From contig OZ059896.1 of assembly GCA_964057225.1 (NCBI GenBank), positions 2,852,001 to 2,916,000 on the forward strand: a stretch of DNA of 64,000 nucleotides. The letters run 5' to 3'. Shown here piece by piece: positions 36,648 through 50,683 of the stretch; position 1 is the stretch's first letter; each line of letters begins with the position of its first letter. The DNA comes from Auanema rhodensis (lineage: Eukaryota > Nematoda > Chromadorea > Rhabditida > Rhabditidae). Under the pieces are notes generated by a model. The model worked only from the letters and a program-made list of their open reading frames with translations. It ran no database searches and was not told the DNA's origin. Both the position numbers and the translations under genes were made by a program.

Positions 36648-39600
36648 GCGTTTCTCAATGTAGTATAGTGCATTCGATGCGGATTTTTAAGCTGCGTCGA
36701 TCTGTACTATCAGATTTGCGCTAGCTTGAAAATGCACCGAGATATCAACTGATATAAGTTCACACTTATATCCTCGATTTTCACCCTGAAGAATTAATTT
36801 TTTCATTGAATAACATTGTCCATCGTTTTTGCCTCGAGAAAAGGAATCTAAAAACATCTACTTTTCGCTAAATTATTTTGAAATTTTTCGAAAAAATTTT
36901 TGTCAAAATGTTTTTGGAAGCAATTTTGAGTGTACATGGAAACTCAACATACACTAATGCATCATTTTTCAAACGATCATAACTAATTTTTGTATTAAGC
37001 GTTTCTCAATGTAGTATAGTGCATTAGATGCGGATTTTTAAGCTGCGTCGATCTGTACTATCAGATTTGCGCTAGCTTGAAAATGCACCGAGATATGAAC
37101 TGATATAAGTTCACACTTATATCCTCGATTTTCACCCTGAAGAATTAATTTTTTCGTTGAATTACATTGTCCATCGTTTTTGCCTTGAAAAAAGGAATCT
37201 AAAAACATCTACTTTTCGCTAAATTATTTTGAAATTTTTCGAAAAAATTTTTGTCAAAATGTTTTTGGAAGCAATTTTGAGTGTACATGGAAACTCAACA
37301 TACACTAATGCATCATTTTTCAAACGATCATAACTTATTTTTGTATTAAGCGTTTCTCAATGTAGTATAGTGCATTCGATGCGGATTTTTAAGCTGCGTC
37401 GATCTGTACTATCAGATTTGCGCTAGCTTGAAAATGCACCGAGATATGAACTGATATAAGTTCACACTTATATCCTCGATTTTCACCCTGAAGAATTAAT
37501 TTTTTCGTTGAATAACATTGTCCATCGTTTTTGCCTTGAAAAAAGGAATCTAAAAACATCTACTTTTTGCTAAATTATTTTGAAATTTTTCGAAAAAATT
37601 TTTGTCAAAATGTTTTTGGAAGCAATTTTGAGTGTACATGGAAACTCAACATACACTAATGCATCATTTTTCAAACGATCATAACTTATTTTTGTATTAA
37701 GTGTTTCTCAATGTAGTATGATGCATTCGATGCGGATTTTTAAGCTGCGTCGATCTGTACTATCAGATTTGCGCTAGCTTGAAAATGCACCGAGATATCA
37801 ACTGATATAAGTTCACACTTATATCCTCGATTTTCACCCTGAAGAATTAATTTTTTCGTTGAATAACATTGTCCATCGTTTTTGCCTCGAGAAAAGGAAT
37901 CTAAAAACATCTACTTTTCGCTAAATTATTTTGAAATTTTTCGAAAAAATTTTTGTCAAAATGTTTTTGGAAGCAATTTTGAGTGTACATGGAAACTCAA
38001 CATACACTAATGCATCATTTTTCAAACGATCATAACTAATTTTTGTATTAAGCGTTTCTCAATGTAGTATAGTGCATTCGATGCGGATTTTTAAGCTGCG
38101 TCGATCTGTACTATCAGATTTGCGCTAGCTTGAAAATGCACCGAGATATCAACTGATATAAGTTCACACTTATATCCTCGATTTTCACCCTGAAGAATTA
38201 ATTTTTTCGTTGAATAACATTGTCCATCGTTTTTGCCTCGAGAAAAGGAATCTAAAAACATCTACTTTTCGCTAAATTATTTTGAAATTTTTCGAAAAAA
38301 TTTTTGTCAAAATGTTTTTGGAAGCAATTTTGAGTGTACATGGAAACTCAACATACACTAATGCATCATTTTTCAAACGATCATAACTAATTTTTGTATT
38401 AAGCGTTTCTCAATGTAGTATAGTGCATTCGATGCGGATTTTTAAGCTGCGTCGATCTGTACTATCAGATTTGCGCTAGCTTGAAAATGCACCGAGATAT
38501 CAACTGATATAAGTTCACACTTATATCCTCGATTTTCACCCTGAAGAATTAATTTTTTCATTGAATAACATTGTCCATCGTTTTTGCCTCGAGAAAAGGA
38601 ATCTAAAAACATCTACTTTTCGCTAAATTATTTTGAAATTTTTCGAAAAAATTTTTGTCAAAATGTTTTTGGAAGCAATTTTGAGTGTACATGGAAACTC
38701 AACATACACTAATGCATCATTTTTCAAACGATCATAACTAATTTTTGTATTGAGCGTTTCTCAATGTAGTATAGTGCATTAGATGCGGATTTTTAAGCTG
38801 CGTCGATCTGTACTATCAGATTTGCGCTAGCTTGAAAATGCACCGAGATATGAACTGATATAAGTTCACACTTATATCCTCGATTTTCACCCTGAAGAAT
38901 TAATTTTTTCGTTGAATTACATTGTCCATCGTTTTTGCCTTGAAAAAAGGAATCTAAAAACATCTACTTTTCGCTAAATTATTTTGAAATTTTTCGAAAA
39001 AATTTTTGTCAAAATGTTTTTGGAAGCAATTTTGAGTGTACATGGAAACTCAACATACACTAATGCATCATTTTTCAAACGATCATAACTAATTTTTGTA
39101 TTGAGCGTTTCTCAATGTAGTATAGTGCATTAGATGCGGATTTTTAAGCTGCGTCGATCTGTACTATCAGATTTGCGCTAGCTTGAAAATGCACCGAGAT
39201 ATGAACTGATATAAGTTCACACTTATATCCTCGATTTTCACCCTGAAGAATTAATTTTTTCGTTGAATAACATTGTCCATCGTTTTTGCCTTGAAAAAAG
39301 GAATCTAAAAACATCTACTTTTTGCTAAATTATTTTGAAATTTTTCGAAAAAATTTTTGTCAAAATGTTTTTGGAAGCAATTTTGAGTGTACATGGAAAC
39401 TCAACATACACTAATGCATCATTTTTCAAACGATCATAACTTATTTTTGTATTAAGTGTTTCTCAATGTAGTATGATGCATTCGATGCGGATTTTTAAGC
39501 TGCGTCGATCTGTACTATCAGATTTGCGCTAGCTTGAAAATGCACCGAGATATCAACTGATATAAGTTCACACTTATATCCTCGATTTTCACCCTGAAGA

Positions 39601-42600
39601 ATTAATTTTTTCGTTGAATAACATTGTCCATCGTTTTTGCCTCGAGAAAAGGAATCTAAAAACATCTACTTTTCGCTAAATTATTTTGAAATTTTTCGAA
39701 AAAATTTTTGTCAAAATGTTTTTGGAAGCAATTTTGAGTGTACATGGAAACTCAACATACACTAATGCATCATTTTTCAAACGATCATAACTAATTTTTG
39801 TATTAAGCGTTTCTCAATGTAGTATAGTGCATTCGATGCGGATTTTTAAGCTGCGTCGATCTGTACTATCAGATTTGCGCTAGCTTGAAAATGCACCGAG
39901 ATATGAACTGATATAAGTTCACACTTATATCCTCGATTTTCACCCTGAAGAATTAATTTTTTCGTTGAATTACATTGTCCATCGTTTTTGCCTTGAAAAA
40001 AGGAATCTAAAAACATCTACTTTTCGCTAAATTATTTTAAAATTTTTTGAAAAAATTTTTGTCAAAATGTTTTTGGAAGCAATTTTGAGTGTACATGGAA
40101 ACTCAACATACACTATTGCATCATTTTTCAAACGATCATAACTAATTTTTGTATTAAGCTTTTCTTAATGTAGTATAGTGCATTCGATGCGGCTTTTAAG
40201 CTGCGTCGATCTGTACTATCAGATTTGCGCTAGCTTGAAAATGCACCGAGATATGAACTGATATAAGTTCACACTTATATCCTCGATTTTCACCCTGAAG
40301 AATTAATTTTTTCGTTGAATTACATTGTCCATCGTTTTTGCCTTGAAAAAAGGAATCTAAAAACATCTACTTTTCGCTAAATTATTTTGAAATTTTTCGA
40401 AAAAATTTTTGTCAAAATGTTTTTGGAAGCAATTTTGAGTGTACATGGAAACTCAACATACACTAATGCATCATTTTTCAAACGATCATAACTAATTTTT
40501 GTATTAAGCGTTTCTCAATGTAGTATAGTGCATTCGATGCGGATTTTTAAGCTGCGTCGATCTGTACTATCAGATTTGCGCTAGCTTGAAAATGCACCGA
40601 GATATGAACTGATATAAGTTCACACTTATATCCTCGATTTTCACCCTGAAGAATTAATTTTTTCGTTGAATTACATTGTCCATCGTTTTTGCCTTGAAAA
40701 AAGGAATCTAAAAACATCTACTTTTCGCTAAATTATTTTGAAATTTTTCGAAAAAATTTTTGTCAAAATGTTTTTGGAAGCAATTTTGAGTGTACATGGA
40801 AACTCAACATACACTAATGCATCATTTTTCAAACGATCATAACTTATTTTTGTATTAAGCGTTTCTCAATGTAGTATAGTGCATTCGATGCGGATTTTTA
40901 AGCTGCGTCGATCTGTACTATCAGATTTGCGCTAGCTTGAAAATGCACCGAGATATGAACTGATATAAGTTCACACTTATATCCTCGATTTTCACCCTGA
41001 AGAATTAATTTTTTCGTTGAATAACATTGTCCATCGTTTTTGCCTTGAAAAAAGGAATCTAAAAACATCTACTTTTTGCTAAATTATTTTGAAATTTTTC
41101 GAAAAAATTTTTGTCAAAATGTTTTTGGAAGCAATTTTGAGTGTACATGGAAACTCAACATACACTAATGCATCATTTTTCAAACGATCATAACTTATTT
41201 TTGTATTAAGTGTTTCTCAATGTAGTATGATGCATTCGATGCGGATTTTTAAGCTGCGTCGATCTGTACTATCAGATTTGCGCTAGCTTGAAAATGCACC
41301 GAGATATCAACTGATATAAGTTCACACTTATATCCTCGATTTTCACCCTGAAGAATTAATTTTTTCGTTGAATAACATTGTCCATCGTTTTTGCCTCGAG
41401 AAAAGGAATCTAAAAACATCTACTTTTCGCTAAATTATTTTGAAATTTTTCGAAAAAATTTTTGTCAAAATGTTTTTGGAAGCAATTTTGAGTGTACATG
41501 GAAACTCAACATACACTAATGCATCATTTTTCAAACGATCATAACTAATTTTTGTATTGAGCGTTTCTTAATGTATTATAGTGCATTCGATGCGGATTTT
41601 TAAGCTGCGTCGATCTGTACTATCAGATTTGCGCTAGCTTGAAAATGCACCGAGATATGAACTGATATAAGTTCACACTTATATCCTCGATTTTCACCCT
41701 GAAGAATTAATTTTTTCGTTGAATAACATTGTCCATCGTTTTTGCCTTGAAAAAAGGAATCTAAAAACATCTACTTTTTGCTAAATTATTTTGAAATTTT
41801 TCGAAAAAATTTTTGTCAAAATGTTTTTGGAAGCAATTTTGAGTGTACATGGAAACTCAACATACACTAATGCATCATTTTTCAAACGATCATAACTTAT
41901 TTTTGTATTAAGTGTTTCTCAATGTAGTATGATGCATTCGATGCGGATTTTTAAGCTGCGTCGATCTGTACTATCAGATTTGCGCTAGCTTGAAAATGCA
42001 CCGAGATATCAACTGATATAAGTTCACACTTATATCCTCGATTTTCACCCTGAAGAATTAATTTTTTCGTTGAATAACATTGTCCATCGTTTTTGCCTCG
42101 AGAAAAGGAATCTAAAAACATCTACTTTTCGCTAAATTATTTTGAAATTTTTCGAAAAAATTTTTGTCAAAATGTTTTTGGAAGCAATTTTGAGTGTACA
42201 TGGAAACTCAACATACACTAATGCATCATTTTTCAAACGATCATAACTAATTTTTGTATTGAGCGTTTCTTAATGTATTATAGTGCATTCGATGCGGATT
42301 TTTAAGCTGCTTCGATCTGTGTTATCAGATTTGCGCTAGCTTAAAAATGCACCGAGATATCAACTGATATAAGTTCACACTTATATCCTCGATTTTCACC
42401 CTGAAGAATTAATTTTTTCGTTGAATTACATTGTCCATCGTTTTTGCCTTGAAAAAAGGAATCTAAAAACATCTACTTTTCGCTAAATTATTTTAAAATT
42501 TTTTGAAAAAATTTTTGTCAAAATGTTTTTGGAAGCAATTTTGAGTGTACATGGAAACTCAACATACACTATTGCATCATTTTTCAAACGATCATAACTA

Positions 42601-42963
42601 ATTTTTGTATTAAGCTTTTCTTAATGTAGTATAGTGCATTCGATGCGGCTTTTAAGCTGCGTCGATCTGTACTATCAGATTTGCGCTAGCTTGAAAATGC
42701 ACCGAGATATGAACTGATATAAGTTCACACTTATATCCTCGATTTTCACCCTGAAGAATTAATTTTTTCGTTGAATTACATTGTCCATCGTTTTTGCCTT
42801 GAAAAAAGGAATCTAAAAACATCTACTTTTCGCTAAATTATTTTGAAATTTTTCGAAAAAATTTTTGTCAAAATGTTTTTGGAAGCAATTTTGAGTGTAC
42901 ATGGAAACTCAACATACACTAATGCATCATTTTTCAAACGATCATAACTAATTTTTGTATTAA
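36648..42963. repeat. Satellite B higher-order unit, copy 1 (18 monomers, 6,316 bp)
   Basis: Eighteen consecutive monomers whose ordered variants are repeated in the next 6,316 bp. Markers include TTTCATTGAATAAC in the first monomer, GCATTAGATG (37021), GTATGATG monomers, two successive GTATTGAGCG/GCATTAGATG monomers, TTTTAAAATTTTTTG (about 40033), GGCTTTTAAG (about 40191), a GTATTATAG monomer (about 41575), CTGCTTCGATCTGTG (about 42308) and a second GGCTTTTAAG (about 42646). The length is 18 x 351 minus 2, explained by the two 1-bp-shorter GGCTTTTAAG monomers. Confidence 0.92.
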
Positions 42964-45900
42964 GCGTTTCTCAATGTAGTATAGTGCATTCGATGCGGAT
43001 TTTTAAGCTGCGTCGATCTGTACTATCAGATTTGCGCTAGCTTGAAAATGCACCGAGATATCAACTGATATAAGTTCACACTTATATCCTCGATTTTCAC
43101 CCTGAAGAATTAATTTTTTCATTGAATAACATTGTCCATCGTTTTTGCCTCGAGAAAAGGAATCTAAAAACATCTACTTTTCGCTAAATTATTTTGAAAT
43201 TTTTCGAAAAAATTTTTGTCAAAATGTTTTTGGAAGCAATTTTGAGTGTACATGGAAACTCAACATACACTAATGCATCATTTTTCAAACGATCATAACT
43301 AATTTTTGTATTAAGCGTTTCTCAATGTAGTATAGTGCATTAGATGCGGATTTTTAAGCTGCGTCGATCTGTACTATCAGATTTGCGCTAGCTTGAAAAT
43401 GCACCGAGATATGAACTGATATAAGTTCACACTTATATCCTCGATTTTCACCCTGAAGAATTAATTTTTTCGTTGAATTACATTGTCCATCGTTTTTGCC
43501 TTGAAAAAAGGAATCTAAAAACATCTACTTTTCGCTAAATTATTTTGAAATTTTTCGAAAAAATTTTTGTCAAAATGTTTTTGGAAGCAATTTTGAGTGT
43601 ACATGGAAACTCAACATACACTAATGCATCATTTTTCAAACGATCATAACTTATTTTTGTATTAAGCGTTTCTCAATGTAGTATAGTGCATTCGATGCGG
43701 ATTTTTAAGCTGCGTCGATCTGTACTATCAGATTTGCGCTAGCTTGAAAATGCACCGAGATATGAACTGATATAAGTTCACACTTATATCCTCGATTTTC
43801 ACCCTGAAGAATTAATTTTTTCGTTGAATAACATTGTCCATCGTTTTTGCCTTGAAAAAAGGAATCTAAAAACATCTACTTTTTGCTAAATTATTTTGAA
43901 ATTTTTCGAAAAAATTTTTGTCAAAATGTTTTTGGAAGCAATTTTGAGTGTACATGGAAACTCAACATACACTAATGCATCATTTTTCAAACGATCATAA
44001 CTTATTTTTGTATTAAGTGTTTCTCAATGTAGTATGATGCATTCGATGCGGATTTTTAAGCTGCGTCGATCTGTACTATCAGATTTGCGCTAGCTTGAAA
44101 ATGCACCGAGATATCAACTGATATAAGTTCACACTTATATCCTCGATTTTCACCCTGAAGAATTAATTTTTTCGTTGAATAACATTGTCCATCGTTTTTG
44201 CCTCGAGAAAAGGAATCTAAAAACATCTACTTTTCGCTAAATTATTTTGAAATTTTTCGAAAAAATTTTTGTCAAAATGTTTTTGGAAGCAATTTTGAGT
44301 GTACATGGAAACTCAACATACACTAATGCATCATTTTTCAAACGATCATAACTAATTTTTGTATTAAGCGTTTCTCAATGTAGTATAGTGCATTCGATGC
44401 GGATTTTTAAGCTGCGTCGATCTGTACTATCAGATTTGCGCTAGCTTGAAAATGCACCGAGATATCAACTGATATAAGTTCACACTTATATCCTCGATTT
44501 TCACCCTGAAGAATTAATTTTTTCGTTGAATAACATTGTCCATCGTTTTTGCCTCGAGAAAAGGAATCTAAAAACATCTACTTTTCGCTAAATTATTTTG
44601 AAATTTTTCGAAAAAATTTTTGTCAAAATGTTTTTGGAAGCAATTTTGAGTGTACATGGAAACTCAACATACACTAATGCATCATTTTTCAAACGATCAT
44701 AACTAATTTTTGTATTAAGCGTTTCTCAATGTAGTATAGTGCATTCGATGCGGATTTTTAAGCTGCGTCGATCTGTACTATCAGATTTGCGCTAGCTTGA
44801 AAATGCACCGAGATATCAACTGATATAAGTTCACACTTATATCCTCGATTTTCACCCTGAAGAATTAATTTTTTCATTGAATAACATTGTCCATCGTTTT
44901 TGCCTCGAGAAAAGGAATCTAAAAACATCTACTTTTCGCTAAATTATTTTGAAATTTTTCGAAAAAATTTTTGTCAAAATGTTTTTGGAAGCAATTTTGA
45001 GTGTACATGGAAACTCAACATACACTAATGCATCATTTTTCAAACGATCATAACTAATTTTTGTATTGAGCGTTTCTCAATGTAGTATAGTGCATTAGAT
45101 GCGGATTTTTAAGCTGCGTCGATCTGTACTATCAGATTTGCGCTAGCTTGAAAATGCACCGAGATATGAACTGATATAAGTTCACACTTATATCCTCGAT
45201 TTTCACCCTGAAGAATTAATTTTTTCGTTGAATTACATTGTCCATCGTTTTTGCCTTGAAAAAAGGAATCTAAAAACATCTACTTTTCGCTAAATTATTT
45301 TGAAATTTTTCGAAAAAATTTTTGTCAAAATGTTTTTGGAAGCAATTTTGAGTGTACATGGAAACTCAACATACACTAATGCATCATTTTTCAAACGATC
45401 ATAACTAATTTTTGTATTGAGCGTTTCTCAATGTAGTATAGTGCATTAGATGCGGATTTTTAAGCTGCGTCGATCTGTACTATCAGATTTGCGCTAGCTT
45501 GAAAATGCACCGAGATATGAACTGATATAAGTTCACACTTATATCCTCGATTTTCACCCTGAAGAATTAATTTTTTCGTTGAATAACATTGTCCATCGTT
45601 TTTGCCTTGAAAAAAGGAATCTAAAAACATCTACTTTTTGCTAAATTATTTTGAAATTTTTCGAAAAAATTTTTGTCAAAATGTTTTTGGAAGCAATTTT
45701 GAGTGTACATGGAAACTCAACATACACTAATGCATCATTTTTCAAACGATCATAACTTATTTTTGTATTAAGTGTTTCTCAATGTAGTATGATGCATTCG
45801 ATGCGGATTTTTAAGCTGCGTCGATCTGTACTATCAGATTTGCGCTAGCTTGAAAATGCACCGAGATATCAACTGATATAAGTTCACACTTATATCCTCG

Positions 45901-48900
45901 ATTTTCACCCTGAAGAATTAATTTTTTCGTTGAATAACATTGTCCATCGTTTTTGCCTCGAGAAAAGGAATCTAAAAACATCTACTTTTCGCTAAATTAT
46001 TTTGAAATTTTTCGAAAAAATTTTTGTCAAAATGTTTTTGGAAGCAATTTTGAGTGTACATGGAAACTCAACATACACTAATGCATCATTTTTCAAACGA
46101 TCATAACTAATTTTTGTATTAAGCGTTTCTCAATGTAGTATAGTGCATTCGATGCGGATTTTTAAGCTGCGTCGATCTGTACTATCAGATTTGCGCTAGC
46201 TTGAAAATGCACCGAGATATGAACTGATATAAGTTCACACTTATATCCTCGATTTTCACCCTGAAGAATTAATTTTTTCGTTGAATTACATTGTCCATCG
46301 TTTTTGCCTTGAAAAAAGGAATCTAAAAACATCTACTTTTCGCTAAATTATTTTAAAATTTTTTGAAAAAATTTTTGTCAAAATGTTTTTGGAAGCAATT
46401 TTGAGTGTACATGGAAACTCAACATACACTATTGCATCATTTTTCAAACGATCATAACTAATTTTTGTATTAAGCTTTTCTTAATGTAGTATAGTGCATT
46501 CGATGCGGCTTTTAAGCTGCGTCGATCTGTACTATCAGATTTGCGCTAGCTTGAAAATGCACCGAGATATGAACTGATATAAGTTCACACTTATATCCTC
46601 GATTTTCACCCTGAAGAATTAATTTTTTCGTTGAATTACATTGTCCATCGTTTTTGCCTTGAAAAAAGGAATCTAAAAACATCTACTTTTCGCTAAATTA
46701 TTTTGAAATTTTTCGAAAAAATTTTTGTCAAAATGTTTTTGGAAGCAATTTTGAGTGTACATGGAAACTCAACATACACTAATGCATCATTTTTCAAACG
46801 ATCATAACTAATTTTTGTATTAAGCGTTTCTCAATGTAGTATAGTGCATTCGATGCGGATTTTTAAGCTGCGTCGATCTGTACTATCAGATTTGCGCTAG
46901 CTTGAAAATGCACCGAGATATGAACTGATATAAGTTCACACTTATATCCTCGATTTTCACCCTGAAGAATTAATTTTTTCGTTGAATTACATTGTCCATC
47001 GTTTTTGCCTTGAAAAAAGGAATCTAAAAACATCTACTTTTCGCTAAATTATTTTGAAATTTTTCGAAAAAATTTTTGTCAAAATGTTTTTGGAAGCAAT
47101 TTTGAGTGTACATGGAAACTCAACATACACTAATGCATCATTTTTCAAACGATCATAACTTATTTTTGTATTAAGCGTTTCTCAATGTAGTATAGTGCAT
47201 TCGATGCGGATTTTTAAGCTGCGTCGATCTGTACTATCAGATTTGCGCTAGCTTGAAAATGCACCGAGATATGAACTGATATAAGTTCACACTTATATCC
47301 TCGATTTTCACCCTGAAGAATTAATTTTTTCGTTGAATAACATTGTCCATCGTTTTTGCCTTGAAAAAAGGAATCTAAAAACATCTACTTTTTGCTAAAT
47401 TATTTTGAAATTTTTCGAAAAAATTTTTGTCAAAATGTTTTTGGAAGCAATTTTGAGTGTACATGGAAACTCAACATACACTAATGCATCATTTTTCAAA
47501 CGATCATAACTTATTTTTGTATTAAGTGTTTCTCAATGTAGTATGATGCATTCGATGCGGATTTTTAAGCTGCGTCGATCTGTACTATCAGATTTGCGCT
47601 AGCTTGAAAATGCACCGAGATATCAACTGATATAAGTTCACACTTATATCCTCGATTTTCACCCTGAAGAATTAATTTTTTCGTTGAATAACATTGTCCA
47701 TCGTTTTTGCCTCGAGAAAAGGAATCTAAAAACATCTACTTTTCGCTAAATTATTTTGAAATTTTTCGAAAAAATTTTTGTCAAAATGTTTTTGGAAGCA
47801 ATTTTGAGTGTACATGGAAACTCAACATACACTAATGCATCATTTTTCAAACGATCATAACTAATTTTTGTATTGAGCGTTTCTTAATGTATTATAGTGC
47901 ATTCGATGCGGATTTTTAAGCTGCGTCGATCTGTACTATCAGATTTGCGCTAGCTTGAAAATGCACCGAGATATGAACTGATATAAGTTCACACTTATAT
48001 CCTCGATTTTCACCCTGAAGAATTAATTTTTTCGTTGAATAACATTGTCCATCGTTTTTGCCTTGAAAAAAGGAATCTAAAAACATCTACTTTTTGCTAA
48101 ATTATTTTGAAATTTTTCGAAAAAATTTTTGTCAAAATGTTTTTGGAAGCAATTTTGAGTGTACATGGAAACTCAACATACACTAATGCATCATTTTTCA
48201 AACGATCATAACTTATTTTTGTATTAAGTGTTTCTCAATGTAGTATGATGCATTCGATGCGGATTTTTAAGCTGCGTCGATCTGTACTATCAGATTTGCG
48301 CTAGCTTGAAAATGCACCGAGATATCAACTGATATAAGTTCACACTTATATCCTCGATTTTCACCCTGAAGAATTAATTTTTTCGTTGAATAACATTGTC
48401 CATCGTTTTTGCCTCGAGAAAAGGAATCTAAAAACATCTACTTTTCGCTAAATTATTTTGAAATTTTTCGAAAAAATTTTTGTCAAAATGTTTTTGGAAG
48501 CAATTTTGAGTGTACATGGAAACTCAACATACACTAATGCATCATTTTTCAAACGATCATAACTAATTTTTGTATTGAGCGTTTCTTAATGTATTATAGT
48601 GCATTCGATGCGGATTTTTAAGCTGCTTCGATCTGTGTTATCAGATTTGCGCTAGCTTAAAAATGCACCGAGATATCAACTGATATAAGTTCACACTTAT
48701 ATCCTCGATTTTCACCCTGAAGAATTAATTTTTTCGTTGAATTACATTGTCCATCGTTTTTGCCTTGAAAAAAGGAATCTAAAAACATCTACTTTTCGCT
48801 AAATTATTTTAAAATTTTTTGAAAAAATTTTTGTCAAAATGTTTTTGGAAGCAATTTTGAGTGTACATGGAAACTCAACATACACTATTGCATCATTTTT

Positions 48901-49279
48901 CAAACGATCATAACTAATTTTTGTATTAAGCTTTTCTTAATGTAGTATAGTGCATTCGATGCGGCTTTTAAGCTGCGTCGATCTGTACTATCAGATTTGC
49001 GCTAGCTTGAAAATGCACCGAGATATGAACTGATATAAGTTCACACTTATATCCTCGATTTTCACCCTGAAGAATTAATTTTTTCGTTGAATTACATTGT
49101 CCATCGTTTTTGCCTTGAAAAAAGGAATCTAAAAACATCTACTTTTCGCTAAATTATTTTGAAATTTTTCGAAAAAATTTTTGTCAAAATGTTTTTGGAA
49201 GCAATTTTGAGTGTACATGGAAACTCAACATACACTAATGCATCATTTTTCAAACGATCATAACTAATTTTTGTATTAA
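42964..49279. repeat. Satellite B higher-order unit, copy 2 (18 monomers, 6,316 bp)
   Basis: Immediate tandem copy of 36648-42963. GCATTAGATG moves from 37021 to 43337, and all other markers follow with the same 6,316-bp shift through the second GGCTTTTAAG monomer (about 48963). The next monomer (from about 49280) is GATATGAAC with TTATCTTGAAA, not the TTTCATTG type that opens copies 1 and 2, so a third full unit does not follow. Confidence 0.92.
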
Positions 49280-50683
49280 GCGTTTCTCAATGTAGTATAG
49301 TGCATTCGATGCGGATTTTTAAGCTGCGTCGATCTGTACTATCAGATTTGCGCTAGCTTGAAAATGCACCGAGATATGAACTGATATAAGTTCACACTTA
49401 TATCCTCGATTTTCACCCTGAAGAATTAATTTTTTCGTTGAATAACATTGTCCATCGTTTTTGCCTTGAAAAAAGGAATCTAAAAACATCTACTTTTTGC
49501 TAAATTATCTTGAAATTTTTCGAAAAAATTTTTGTCAAAATGTTTTTGGAAGCAATTTTGAGTGTACATGGAAACTCAACATACACTAATGCATCATTTT
49601 TCAAACGATCATAACTTATTTTTGTATTAAGTGTTTCTCAATGTAGTATAGTGCATTCGATGCGGATTTTTAAGCTGCGTCGATCTGTACTATCAGATTT
49701 GCGCTAGCTTGAAAATGCACCGAGATATCAACTGATATAAGTTCACACTTATATCCTCGATTTTCACCCTGAAGAATTAATTTTTTCGTTGAATAACATT
49801 GTCCATCGTTTTTGCCTCGAGAAAAGGAATCTAAAAACATCTACTTTTCGCTAAATTATTTTGAAATTTTTCGAAAAAATTTTTGTCAAAATGTTTTTGG
49901 AAGCAATTTTGAGTGTACATGGAAACTCAACATACACTAATGCATCATTTTTCAAACGATCATAACTAATTTTTGTATTAAGCGTTTCTCAATGTAGTGT
50001 AGTGCATTCGATGCGGATTATTAAGCTGCGTCGATTTGTGTTATCAGATTTCCCCTAGCTTCAAAATGCACCGAGATATCAACTGATATAAGTTCACACT
50101 TATATCCTCGATTTTCACCCTGAAGAATTAATTTTTTCGTTGAATAACATTGTCCATCGTTTTTGCCTCGAGAAAAGGAATCTAAAAACATCTACTTTTC
50201 GCTAAATTATTTTGAAATTTTTCGAAAAAATTTTTGTCAAAATGTTTTTGGAAGCAATTTTGAGTGTACATGGAAACTCAACATACACTAATGCATCATT
50301 TTTCAAACGATCATAACTTATTTTTGTATTAAGTGTTTCTCAATGTAGTATAGTGCATTCGATGCGGATTTTTAAGCTGCGTCGATCTGTACTATCAGAT
50401 TTGCGCTAGCTTGAAAATGCACCGAGATATCAACTGATATAAGTTCACACTTATATCCTCGATTTTCACCCTGAAGAATTAATTTTTTCGTTGAATAACA
50501 TTGTCCATCGTTTTTGCCTCGAGAAAAGGAATCTAAAAACATCTACTTTTCGCTAAATTATTTTGAAATTTTTCGAAAAAATTTTTGTCAAAATGTTTTT
50601 GGAAGCAATTTTGAGTGTACATGGAAACTCAACATACACTAATGCATCATTTTTCAAACGATCATAACTAATTTTTGTATTAA

